Shown here: one piece after another, positions 42,867-51,580 of the stretch
Numbering within the stretch: the first letter of the stretch is position 1
How the letters are laid out: each line of letters opens with the position of its first letter
NCBI RefSeq assembly: GCF_000016645.1
Contig: NC_009441.1
Span: forward strand, 2,976,001 to 3,040,000
Origin: Flavobacterium johnsoniae UW101
Lineage (GTDB): Bacteria > Bacteroidota > Bacteroidia > Flavobacteriales > Flavobacteriaceae
Direction of reading: 5' to 3'
DNA length: 64,000 nucleotides
Position numbers and translations under genes: made by a program
Notes under the pieces: generated by a model
The model's input: only the letters and a program-made list of their open reading frames with translations
The model's database searches: none
Told to the model about the DNA's origin: nothing

Positions 42867-45254
42867 ATGAGTGAGCAGAGTTGTTTTCATTGCGGGCTTG
42901 AAATTCCTAAAGATGAAGAGATCAATTTTGATGAAAAAACATTTTGTTGTACAGGCTGTAAAACAGTTTACGAAATTTTTAGTCTAAATGATTTAACCTG
43001 TTATTATGATTTCGAAAAATCTCCTGGCGCAACTCCGCAGGATATTAAAGGCAAATATGATTTTTTAGACAACGAATCTATTCTTGCAAAAGTTTTAGAG
43101 TTTCAGGAATCAAATACTTCAATAGTTTCTTTAAATATCCCTCACATTCACTGCAGTTCATGTATCTGGATTCTGGAAAACTTAAACAGATTAAATTCAG
43201 GTATAAGCAGTTCTCAGGTTAATTTTCCGGAAAAAAGAGTTAGAATCACTTTTAATTCAGAAATCGTATCACTGAAAGAAATTGCCTATTTATTGAGTTC
43301 AATTGGTTATGAACCTTATATAAGCTTAGAAAACTACGAAACAGGAAAAACAAAAGTAGACAGAAGTTTAACTTATAAACTGGGAGTTGCCTTTTTCTGC
43401 TTTGGAAATATTATGCTGCTTTCTTTTCCGGAATATTTCGAAATGAAAGAATTTTGGTTAGATAGCTACAAACCGTTTTTTAGACTCTTGATTTTTGTTT
43501 TGGCTCTGCCAAGCTTCTTTTATTCAGCGAGTGGTTATTACGTTTCGGCCTATAAAAGTATCAAAAGCGGTATGCTTAACATTGATATTCCAATTGCATT
43601 AGGAATCATTGTAATGTTTATACGAAGTACTTATGATATGCTAATGGACCACGGACCGGGATTTTTTGACAGTCTTGCCAGTTTGGTTTTCTTTATGCTG
43701 CTTGGGAAAATGTTTCAAATTAAAACCTACAGTTTTTTAAGTTTTGAAAGAGATTTTAAATCCTATTTTCCTATTGCTGTTACCCGAATTAATTCAGATG
43801 CATCTGAAGAAAGTGTGCCAATTTACGATGTTTTAAAAGGAAACAGACTCTTAATTAGAAATCAGGAGCTAATTCCTGTTGATGGTATTTTAATTAGTGA
43901 AAAAGCTGAGATCGATTATAGTTTTGTAACGGGAGAAGCAGTTCCAATTACAAAAAAATCGGGAGATAAAGTTTTTGCCGGCGGAAAACAAATTGGAAAA
44001 GTGATAGAAATGGAAGTTTTACATTCTGTTTCTCAAAGTTACTTAACACAGTTATGGAGCAATGAAGTTTTTCAGAAAAAAGTGCAGCAAAAGCATAAAA
44101 CAATTACAGATGCAATAAGCCGTTATTTTACGCCAATTTTATTATTAATTGCATTTGCAGGATTTGGTTATTGGATATTTATTGATGCCAATACAGCTTT
44201 TAATGTTTTTACGGCAGTTTTAATTGTTGCATGCCCTTGTGCATTGGCTTTAACAGCTCCGTTTACTTTTGGAAACATTCTCAGAATAATGGGAAAACAA
44301 AAGATGTATCTAAAAAATGCTTTGGTTATAGAGCAATTGGATAAAGTTGATACCATCGTTTTTGATAAAACAGGAACTATTACAACCAATAAAAAATCGA
44401 ATATCATATACGAAGGAACAAATATTTCTGACGATAATTATTTGTTGATTAAAAATGTTCTCCGAGGATCTAATCATCCGTTAAGCAGAATGTTGTATGA
44501 CTTTTTGCCTGAAAACAAACGAATTAAAATTGATGATTTCCAGGAAATTACCGGAAAAGGTATTCTGGCAGTCGTAGAAGGTAAAGAAATAAAAATAGGG
44601 TCTTCATCATTTGTAGAAAGTCCTGTTGCAGAGGTATCTGAGATAGAACGAACAGCGCTTCATATCAAAATAGATAATCTTTATCTGGGAAAATTCGTTT
44701 TTCAAAACCAATATCGCGAAGGGTTAGAAAAATTATTTGCAACACTCAGCAAAGAGTACAACATCAAAGTCCTTTCTGGAGATAATGATGGAGAAAGAAA
44801 TACTCTTGAAGAAATCCTGCCAAACAATACAGAATTGGTTTTTAATCAAAAACCAGAACAGAAATTAGAATTTATCAAAGGACTTCAATCGCAAGGCAAA
44901 AACGTTATGATGGTTGGAGATGGTCTAAACGATGCTGGAGCTTTAGCGCAAAGTAACGTTGGTATTTCAGTTTCTGAGAATGTAAATGTATTTTCTCCGG
45001 CCTGCGATGCGATCTTAGATGCAGGTGTATTTTCAAAATTGAATTACTTTTTAAAACTGTCTCATAAGTCAATTTTAATAATTAAAATGAGCTTTACTTT
45101 ATCGCTGCTTTATAATGTAGTAGGATTGGCATTTGCAGTCACCGGAAATCTAAATCCGCTCGTTGCTGCAATCATAATGCCGCTTAGTACAATTACCATT
45201 GTAAGCTTCGTTACTATTATGTCTAACTATTTCAGCAAGAGTAATTTAGATTAG
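42867..45254 (+). CDS. ccoI: Copper-type P1B ATPase for cbb3 oxidase assembly (CcoI/FixI)
   Basis: The 795-residue P-type ATPase has a cysteine-rich N-terminus (CFHCG, then CCTGC at about 27-31), an HMA domain with C96-SS-C99, eight membrane helices, the copper-site CPC motif near 455 (IVACPCALALTAP), and the phosphorylation motif DKTGT near 500. NHPLS and GDGLNDAGAL complete the set. CcoI supplies copper to the CuB centre of cbb3 oxidase. The N-terminal Cys pattern is that of the FixI/CcoI subgroup. It has its own FNR-like promoter. Confidence 0.94.
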   Translation: MSEQSCFHCGLEIPKDEEINFDEKTFCCTGCKTVYEIFSLNDLTCYYDFEKSPGATPQDIKGKYDFLDNESILAKVLEFQESNTSIVSLNIPHIHCSSCIWILENLNRLNSGISSSQVNFPEKRVRITFNSEIVSLKEIAYLLSSIGYEPYISLENYETGKTKVDRSLTYKLGVAFFCFGNIMLLSFPEYFEMKEFWLDSYKPFFRLLIFVLALPSFFYSASGYYVSAYKSIKSGMLNIDIPIALGIIVMFIRSTYDMLMDHGPGFFDSLASLVFFMLLGKMFQIKTYSFLSFERDFKSYFPIAVTRINSDASEESVPIYDVLKGNRLLIRNQELIPVDGILISEKAEIDYSFVTGEAVPITKKSGDKVFAGGKQIGKVIEMEVLHSVSQSYLTQLWSNEVFQKKVQQKHKTITDAISRYFTPILLLIAFAGFGYWIFIDANTAFNVFTAVLIVACPCALALTAPFTFGNILRIMGKQKMYLKNALVIEQLDKVDTIVFDKTGTITTNKKSNIIYEGTNISDDNYLLIKNVLRGSNHPLSRMLYDFLPENKRIKIDDFQEITGKGILAVVEGKEIKIGSSSFVESPVAEVSEIERTALHIKIDNLYLGKFVFQNQYREGLEKLFATLSKEYNIKVLSGDNDGERNTLEEILPNNTELVFNQKPEQKLEFIKGLQSQGKNVMMVGDGLNDAGALAQSNVGISVSENVNVFSPACDAILDAGVFSKLNYFLKLSHKSILIIKMSFTLSLLYNVVGLAFAVTGNLNPLVAAIIMPLSTITIVSFVTIMSNYFSKSNLD

Positions 45255-45306
45255 ATTTAAATAATTCAAAGAATATTTTTTTTAATTTTAGTATTCTTCT
45301 CCGACT

Positions 45307-45350
45307 ATGATAATTATCATATTTTAAACGCCAATCACCTAGTAATTTTG
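45307..45350 (+). promoter_or_regulatory. FNR-like site and promoter of the ccoS operon
   Basis: The perfect palindrome ATGAT-AATT-ATCAT (45307-45320, extended to 16 bp with TA flanks) is centred 29.5 nt upstream of TAATTTTG (45343-45350). Transcription would start near 45356, 13 nt before the ccoS ATG. No TTG lies at the -33 position. Confidence 0.75.
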
Positions 45351-45368
45351 TTAATATAAATTTATGGT

Positions 45369-45560
45369 ATGAGTGTTATTTATCTATTAATTTCAGTAAG
45401 TATTTTCGTAGCAGTTTGTTTCTTTATTGCTTTCATTATTGCTGTAAAATCCGGTCAGTACGATGACGATTATACGCCCTCGGTCAGAATTCTTTTTGAT
45501 GACGAGACAAAAATTACTTCCCAAAATAATAATTCACCAATCGAAGAAAAACAAGTATAA
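45369..45560 (+). CDS. ccoS: Cbb3 oxidase assembly protein CcoS
   Basis: The 63-residue protein has a single membrane helix (VIYLLISVSIFVAVCFFIAFIIAV) and an acidic cytoplasmic tail beginning KSGQYDD, the CcoS hallmark. CcoS is needed for cofactor insertion into CcoN. It heads the oxidase operon and ends 3 nt before ccoNO. Confidence 0.9.
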   Translation: MSVIYLLISVSIFVAVCFFIAFIIAVKSGQYDDDYTPSVRILFDDETKITSQNNNSPIEEKQV

Positions 45561-45563
45561 ATT

Positions 45564-47747
45564 ATGGAAATGGAACAGTTTTATTACGACAACAAAATTG
45601 TAAAAAAATTCATTTACGCCACCATTCTTTTTGGAGTCGTGGGTATGTTAGTGGGACTGACCTTAGCGGTTATGTACCTTTTTCCCAATATCACAGACGG
45701 GATCTCATGGCTTAGTTACGGTCGTTTAAGACCTTTGCACACTAATGCTGTTATTTTTGCCTTTGTTGGGAATGCTTTCTTTGCAGGTATGTATTACTCA
45801 ATGCAAAGATTGCTGAAAGCCAGAATGTTCAGTGACTTTTTAAGTAATCTGCACTTTTGGGGATGGCAGTTAATTATTGTTGCTGCCGCAATTACATTAC
45901 CATTAGGATATACTTCTTCAAAAGAGTATGCAGAGCTTGAATGGCCTATTGATATTGCTATAGCGTTAATTTGGGTAGTAATGGGAATTAATATGATAGG
46001 TACAATGCTTCGAAGAAGAGAGCGCCACCTGTATGTAGCAATTTGGTTTTACCTTGCTACGTTTGTTACGGTTGCTGTACTGCATATTTTTAACAACATC
46101 GAAATTCCGGTTTCAGCATTAAAAAGTTATTCAGTTTATGCAGGTGTTCAGGATGCTTTAGTGCAATGGTGGTACGGACACAATGCAGTTGCGTTTTTCT
46201 TAACAACACCATTTTTAGGATTGATGTATTATTTTGTTCCTAAAATTGCAAACCGTCCTATTTACTCTTACAGATTATCAATTATTCACTTCTGGTCTTT
46301 AATTTTTATCTATATCTGGGCAGGACCTCACCACTTATTATATTCAGCTTTACCAAACTGGGCTCAAAACTTAGGAGTTGCGTTTTCAGTAATGCTTATC
46401 GCTCCATCTTGGGGAGGTATGATCAACGGACTTTTAACATTAAGAGGTGCATGGGATAAAGTTCGTGAAGAACCGGTTTTAAAATTCTTCGTAGTAGCAA
46501 TTACAGGTTACGGAATGGCGACTTTTGAAGGGCCGATGTTATCTCTTAAAAATGTAAATGCTATTGCGCACTATACTGACTGGATCGTAGCGCACGTACA
46601 CGTAGGTGCTTTAGCTTGGAACGGATTTATGTCATTTGCAATTATTTACTGGTTGATTCCAAGAATGACAAAAACAACTTTGTTCTCTAAGAAACTGGCA
46701 AACTTCCATTTCTGGATTGGTACTCTGGGTATTATTGTCTATACAATTCCTTTATATGTTGCCGGATTCCAACAAGCTTCGATGTGGAAACAATTTAATC
46801 CAGACGGAACTTTAACTTACGGAAACTTCCTAGAGACAGTTACAGCGATTATGCCAATGTATTGGATGAGAGCTATTGGAGGTAGTTTGTACTTAATAGG
46901 AATGCTGACATTAGTTTATAACATCATCATGACAGTTAGAGCTGGTGAGCCAGTTGAAGACGAATTAGCTCAGGCTCCGGCTTTACAAAAAATAAGCAGC
47001 AACAGATTGAGCGGAGAAAAATTCCACTCATGGTTAGAAAGAAAACCAATTCAGTTAACTATTCTGGCTACTATTGCCATTTTAATAGGAGGTATTATTC
47101 AAATTGTACCAACCATTATGGTAAAATCAAATATTCCAACTATTTCGAGTGTAAAACCATATACACCGTTAGAACTTGAAGGACGTGATTTATATATCAG
47201 AGAAGGTTGTGTAGGATGTCACTCTCAGTCAGTTCGTCCGTTTAGAAGTGAAGTTGAACGTTACGGAGTACAGTCAAAAGCTGGAGAGTTTGTTTACGAC
47301 CATCCATTCTTATGGGGATCAAAACGTACAGGGCCAGATTTATTAAGAGTAGGTGGTAAGTACAACGATAACTGGCACTTTAACCACATGTGGAATCCTC
47401 AAAGTACATCGGCAGGATCTATTATGCCAGGATACAAATGGTTATTTGATAACAAACCGCTTGATATTTCATTGACACAAAAGAAAATGAATGCCATGAT
47501 TTCACTAGGAGTTCCTTATTCAGCACAAGATGTTGAAAATGCACAAAGAACATTAAGAGAACAGGCAGTTAAGATTGAGAAAAGCTTAGAAAGTGATCCT
47601 GACTTTGTGAAAAGCTACGAAGACAGCAAGAAAAAAGCAGCTGCAAAAGGAGAAAAATTCATTCCGATGAATGAAAGAGAAATTGTCGCTTTGATTGCTT
47701 ATATACAAAGACTTGGTACTGATATTAAAGTAAAAGAAACTAAATAA
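45564..47747 (+). CDS. ccoNO: Fused cbb3 oxidase subunits I and II (CcoN-CcoO)
   Basis: This 727-residue fusion is the catalytic core of the high-affinity terminal oxidase. The CcoN part (about 1-460) has twelve or more membrane helices and the haem and CuB histidines: LHTNAVIFAF near 58, WWYGHNAVAFF near 205, WAGPHHLL near 253, and WIVAHVHVGALAW near 345. After a linker and a further membrane helix comes the CcoO part with one haem-c site CVGCH near 549 (REGCVGCHSQSVRP) and the axial methionine in IMPGYKWL. Fusion is usual in Bacteroidota. An alternative start is the second Met, two codons later. Confidence 0.95.
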   Translation: MEMEQFYYDNKIVKKFIYATILFGVVGMLVGLTLAVMYLFPNITDGISWLSYGRLRPLHTNAVIFAFVGNAFFAGMYYSMQRLLKARMFSDFLSNLHFWGWQLIIVAAAITLPLGYTSSKEYAELEWPIDIAIALIWVVMGINMIGTMLRRRERHLYVAIWFYLATFVTVAVLHIFNNIEIPVSALKSYSVYAGVQDALVQWWYGHNAVAFFLTTPFLGLMYYFVPKIANRPIYSYRLSIIHFWSLIFIYIWAGPHHLLYSALPNWAQNLGVAFSVMLIAPSWGGMINGLLTLRGAWDKVREEPVLKFFVVAITGYGMATFEGPMLSLKNVNAIAHYTDWIVAHVHVGALAWNGFMSFAIIYWLIPRMTKTTLFSKKLANFHFWIGTLGIIVYTIPLYVAGFQQASMWKQFNPDGTLTYGNFLETVTAIMPMYWMRAIGGSLYLIGMLTLVYNIIMTVRAGEPVEDELAQAPALQKISSNRLSGEKFHSWLERKPIQLTILATIAILIGGIIQIVPTIMVKSNIPTISSVKPYTPLELEGRDLYIREGCVGCHSQSVRPFRSEVERYGVQSKAGEFVYDHPFLWGSKRTGPDLLRVGGKYNDNWHFNHMWNPQSTSAGSIMPGYKWLFDNKPLDISLTQKKMNAMISLGVPYSAQDVENAQRTLREQAVKIEKSLESDPDFVKSYEDSKKKAAAKGEKFIPMNEREIVALIAYIQRLGTDIKVKETK

Positions 47748-47754
47748 CAGCATT

Positions 47755-47949
47755 ATGTTTGAACAAATAAAACACAATATGGAAACGATATCGGGTGTAG
47801 AAATTTACCCGATACTTTCCCTCTTGATTTTCTTCTTCTTTTTCGTAGGATTAGGCATTTGGGTGTTTTCTTATGGAAAAGATAAAATTCAGGAAATGAG
47901 TAATATACCTTTAGAAGAAGGACAAGTTATAATCTCAAAAGATAGATAA
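47755..47949 (+). CDS. ccoQ: CcoQ-like small subunit
   Basis: The 64-residue single-helix membrane protein (ILSLLIFFFFFVGLGIWVFSY) with a polar C-terminal tail lies 8 nt after ccoNO and 4 nt before ccoP. CcoQ stabilises the assembled oxidase. The sequence itself is not conserved enough to identify alone; gene order makes the assignment. The start could also be the Met at residue 9. Confidence 0.8.
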   Translation: MFEQIKHNMETISGVEIYPILSLLIFFFFFVGLGIWVFSYGKDKIQEMSNIPLEEGQVIISKDR

Positions 47950-47952
47950 AAA

Positions 47953-48894
47953 ATGAAAAAGTTTTTCCCAGTATATGTTAGAGTACCGTTGATTTTCTTC
48001 ATCGTATTTGCTTTGATGGAATATTTTATAGATTCAGGCGATAAGCCCGCTTTTATTAAATATCCAATGGTATCTGTCTTTTTATTTGTTTTCTTATTCA
48101 TTTTGATTGCAATCGAAGTTACACTTAGTGCTGTAAACAGAGTGATGTATCAATTAATGTCTCCGGAAGAAAAAGCAAAATTAGAATACGAAAATAGTTT
48201 AAGCTTAAAAGAAAGCACTTGGTTCAAAGAATTAATGCACAAGCTTACTAAGACAGAACCAATGTCTAAAGAAGCTGACTTATTAATGGATCATGATTAT
48301 GACGGAATTAAAGAGCTAGACAACAATTTGCCGCCTTGGTGGGTGTATTTATTCTATATCTGTATCATTTTTGGAGTAATCTACGTAGTTCGTTACGATG
48401 TATTAGGAGCTGACGATCAGGAAATGGAGCTTAAGAAAGAAATGGCTCAGGCAAAAATTGATGTTGAAGAATACCTGAAAACTGCACCGGATTTAATGGA
48501 TGAAAAAACAGTTGTTTTACTTACAGATGAACCAAGCCTTGCGGCAGGAAAAGAAATCTTTACAAACAATTGTGCAGCTTGTCACAGAGCAGATGCAGGA
48601 GGGCAGATTGGTCCAAACTTAACAGACGACCGTTGGATTTTAGGAGGAGGAATTAAAAACTTATTCCACACAATTACAAACGGAGGCCGTGACGGAAAAG
48701 GGATGATCGCCTGGAAAGGTACTCTGAAACCAAAAGAAATTCAAAAAGTTGCGAGTTATATTTTGTCTTTACAAGGAAGTAATCCTAAAGATCCAAAAGA
48801 AGCAGAAGGTGAAGTTTGGGTAGACGAAAGTGCACCAATCAACGATGCAACCTCAGCTGCACCAAAAAAAGATACCACAGAAGTTAAAAAATAA
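47953..48894 (+). CDS. ccoP: Cbb3 oxidase subunit III (CcoP), single-haem form
   Basis: The 313-residue protein has two N-terminal membrane helices, a third near residue 135 (WWVYLFYICIIFGVIYVV), and a periplasmic cytochrome-c domain with only one haem site, CAACH near 207 (NNCAACHRADAGG), plus the distal methionine in GKGMIAWKG. Proteobacterial CcoP has two haem sites, so this is the short-chain, monohaem kind. It ends in an acidic, Lys/Ala-rich tail. Electron flow would go through this haem to CcoO haem. Confidence 0.92.
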   Translation: MKKFFPVYVRVPLIFFIVFALMEYFIDSGDKPAFIKYPMVSVFLFVFLFILIAIEVTLSAVNRVMYQLMSPEEKAKLEYENSLSLKESTWFKELMHKLTKTEPMSKEADLLMDHDYDGIKELDNNLPPWWVYLFYICIIFGVIYVVRYDVLGADDQEMELKKEMAQAKIDVEEYLKTAPDLMDEKTVVLLTDEPSLAAGKEIFTNNCAACHRADAGGQIGPNLTDDRWILGGGIKNLFHTITNGGRDGKGMIAWKGTLKPKEIQKVASYILSLQGSNPKDPKEAEGEVWVDESAPINDATSAAPKKDTTEVKK

Positions 48895-48905
48895 AATAGA
48901 ATACC

Positions 48906-50324
48906 ATGTCAAATTTACCAGACGAAGCTTTTAGAGATACCATTGGAACAATAGATGAAGGTGGTAAAAGGAAATTTATTTTTCCCAAAAAACCGTCTGG
49001 TAAATTTTATGATTACCGCAAAATAGTCAGTTATGTTTTGCTGGCAATTTTAGTCATAAATCCGTTTATAAAAGTAAACGGAAACCAGTTTATGATGTTC
49101 AATATCATTGAACGTCGTTTTAATATCTTCGGATTTCCGTTTTGGCCGCAAGATTTTTACCTCTTCGTAATTTCAATGCTTGTAGGCGTTGTATTTATAA
49201 TCTTATTTACCGTTGTTTTTGGCCGAATATTTTGCGGCTGGATTTGTCCGCAGACCATCTTTCTTGAAATGGTTTTTCGCCGGATAGAATATTGGATTGA
49301 CGGTGACCGCGGTTCACAATCACGTTTGGCAAGACAGGAATGGAATGCCGAAAAAATAAGAAAGAGATTGATTAAGTGGACGATTTTCTTTATAATTTCT
49401 TTCGCTATTGCAAATGTCTTTTTAGCTTATTTGGTAGGAAGTGATGCTTTGCTGCTAATGATTGAACAAGGCCCAATTCAGCAGGCAAGCAATTTTATTG
49501 CACTTTTAATTTTTACCGGAGTTTTCTACTTTGTTTTTGTGTGGTTTCGTGAGCAGGTTTGTATCATTGCCTGTCCTTATGGAAGATTGCAAGGCGTTCT
49601 TTTAGATAATAAATCAATCAATGTAGCGTATGATTTTGTTAGAGGAGAAAAAGAAGAAGGAAGAGCAAAGTTTAATAAAAAAGAAGACAGAGCTTTAACC
49701 GGAAAAGGAGATTGTATTGATTGTCTTCAATGTGTTCATGTCTGCCCAATGGGAATTGACATTAGAAACGGAACTCAGTTAGAATGTACAAACTGTACAG
49801 CTTGTATTGACGAATGTGATCATATTATGGAAAGTGTAGGACTGCCAAAAGGACTTATACGTTATGCGTCAGAAGATGAAATCGTTAAAAAAGAACCTTT
49901 TAAGTTCACTGCCAGAATGAAAGGCTACAGTGCAGTTTTATTTATATTATTGAGTATTTTTGTTGGAATGTTGTTTCTCAGAACTGATCTTCAGGCTGTT
50001 GTTTTACGTTTGCCAGGGCAGCTTTTTCAACATAAAGGAGAAAAAATAAGCAACGTTTATACTTATAAAATTGTCAACAAGACAATGAAAGATTACAACG
50101 ATATTCATTTTGAATTAATCGATCAAAAAGGTGAAATTAGAAATGTAGGAAAACAGCATTTTAAAGTACCAAAAGAAGGGATTTCTCAAGGAACATTGTT
50201 TATAGAAATTGATGAAGTACTGTTGGAAAGTGATAAAACTAATGTAAAAATTGGTGTGTACAACGGCAAAGAACTTCTAGAAACTACCAAAACAAATTTC
50301 TTAGGACCACGAAGTTTTAATTAA
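48906..50324 (+). CDS. ccoG: Cytochrome oxidase accessory protein CcoG (4Fe-4S)
   Basis: The 472-residue membrane protein has a polytopic N-terminal part and cysteine motifs CGWICPQT near 112 and CIIACPYGR near 220. A double ferredoxin domain follows, CIDCLQCVHVCPMGID and CTNCTACIDECD at about 274-306, and the C-terminus is a periplasmic Ig-like domain. CcoG/FixG is a Cu(II) reductase helping copper supply to cbb3 oxidase. It lies 11 nt after ccoP. Confidence 0.93.
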   Translation: MSNLPDEAFRDTIGTIDEGGKRKFIFPKKPSGKFYDYRKIVSYVLLAILVINPFIKVNGNQFMMFNIIERRFNIFGFPFWPQDFYLFVISMLVGVVFIILFTVVFGRIFCGWICPQTIFLEMVFRRIEYWIDGDRGSQSRLARQEWNAEKIRKRLIKWTIFFIISFAIANVFLAYLVGSDALLLMIEQGPIQQASNFIALLIFTGVFYFVFVWFREQVCIIACPYGRLQGVLLDNKSINVAYDFVRGEKEEGRAKFNKKEDRALTGKGDCIDCLQCVHVCPMGIDIRNGTQLECTNCTACIDECDHIMESVGLPKGLIRYASEDEIVKKEPFKFTARMKGYSAVLFILLSIFVGMLFLRTDLQAVVLRLPGQLFQHKGEKISNVYTYKIVNKTMKDYNDIHFELIDQKGEIRNVGKQHFKVPKEGISQGTLFIEIDEVLLESDKTNVKIGVYNGKELLETTKTNFLGPRSFN

Positions 50325-50337
50325 AATATATACCATC

Positions 50338-50787
50338 ATGAAAATTAATTGGGGAACAGGAATTGTCATTGCATTTGCATTGTTTATGACCTTTATTTTA
50401 TATTTTGTTTTTGAAGTACAATCAAATAGTAAATATGACAATGATTTGGTTGTAGAAGAATATTACAAACATGATACGCATTTTCAGGAAGAAATGGCCC
50501 GAATTCAGAATGCGCATGATTTACAGCATAAACCTTCAATTAAATTTGAAGAAGAAGGAGTAAAAGTTACTTTTCCTGCCACTTTTGAAAGTGATAAAAT
50601 AAAAGGTAACATTTTATTATACAGACCTTCAAATAAAAAATTTGATTTTGATACGCAAATTGCCTTAACCAATTCTTCTATAGTTATTCCGCACAAAAAG
50701 TTAATTAAAGGACGCTGGGATGTTAATATGGAATGGCAGTATGAAGGTAAAAAATACTTAACGAAAGAAGTTATCTACGTAAATTGA
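50338..50787 (+). CDS. ccoH: FixH family protein (CcoH)
   Basis: The 149-residue protein has one N-terminal helix (WGTGIVIAFALFMTFILYFVFEV) and a periplasmic beta-sandwich with the FixH pattern VEEYYKHDTHFQEEMARIQNA and a late GRWDVNMEWQYEGKKY. It is required for cbb3 assembly. It lies 13 nt after ccoG in the same operon. A possible stem (AGTCCC/GGGACT, 50813-50842) follows but lacks a strong T run. Confidence 0.88.
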   Translation: MKINWGTGIVIAFALFMTFILYFVFEVQSNSKYDNDLVVEEYYKHDTHFQEEMARIQNAHDLQHKPSIKFEEEGVKVTFPATFESDKIKGNILLYRPSNKKFDFDTQIALTNSSIVIPHKKLIKGRWDVNMEWQYEGKKYLTKEVIYVN

Positions 50788-50878
50788 TTCGTCTTTTACC
50801 CTAAAGTAATACAGTCCCCACGAAAAAAGTCTCGCAGGGACTAGATATTTTTCTGAATTAATTATAAAAACAAATAAA

Positions 50879-51580
50879 ATGTTGTTTTCAGCTTTTATAT
50901 TAGGTCTTATCAGCAGTCTGCATTGTGTTGGAATGTGCGGGCCAATTGCTATGATGCTTCCAGTTGATCATCAAAATGAAGCTAAAAAAGTAACGCAGAT
51001 TATTACTTATCATTTAGGAAGGTTAACAGCATATGCAGCAATTGGTTTAATCTTCGGATTATTGGGCAGGGGATTTTTCCTGGCAGGAATGCAGCAGCGA
51101 ATGTCTATTTTTATTGGTATTGCAATGATTTTAATTGCTTTGATACCAGAAAAAATATTTGCCAGATACAACTTTTCAAAACCCGTTTATAAAGTTATCT
51201 CAAACATAAAATCAAGTTTAGGAAGCCAGTTTAAAAAGAAAAGTTATAAATCTCTTTTTACGATTGGTTTACTTAATGGGTTTTTACCTTGCGGAATGGT
51301 TTATGTTGCTTTATTTGGGGCAATTGCCATGCAGAGTGCCGGCTTTGGTGTTTTGTATATGTTCCTGTACGGATTAGGAACTATTCCTTTAATGACAATT
51401 GTGGTTTATGTAAAATCACTTTTAAAATTACCATTTAGAAATAAGATTCAAAAAGCAATTCCTTATGTTGCAGTAATTATTGGAATTTTGTTTATTCTGA
51501 GAGGTTTAGGTTTAGGAATTCCCTATTTATCTCCTTCAAATATGAGTTTGTTTGTTCAGGGAACTCCTAATTGTCATTAA
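50879..51580 (+). CDS. TauE/SafE family membrane protein, cbb3-linked
   Basis: The 233-residue protein has about six membrane helices and the motif SLHCVGMCGPIAMMLP near the start, with C16 and C20, then NGFLPCGMVYVALFGAIAM in the second repeat. This is the short TauE/SafE branch often found after ccoGH in Bacteroidota. The cysteine pair suggests copper handling rather than sulfite export. Its end overlaps the convergent hemN gene by 4 nt. Confidence 0.85.
   Translation: MLFSAFILGLISSLHCVGMCGPIAMMLPVDHQNEAKKVTQIITYHLGRLTAYAAIGLIFGLLGRGFFLAGMQQRMSIFIGIAMILIALIPEKIFARYNFSKPVYKVISNIKSSLGSQFKKKSYKSLFTIGLLNGFLPCGMVYVALFGAIAMQSAGFGVLYMFLYGLGTIPLMTIVVYVKSLLKLPFRNKIQKAIPYVAVIIGILFILRGLGLGIPYLSPSNMSLFVQGTPNCH

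Noticed and set aside
50813..50842. AGTCCC/GGGACT stem after ccoH as a terminator
   Set aside because: The loop is long and no T run follows directly, so the TauE gene may still be in the operon; listed only as a possible stem.
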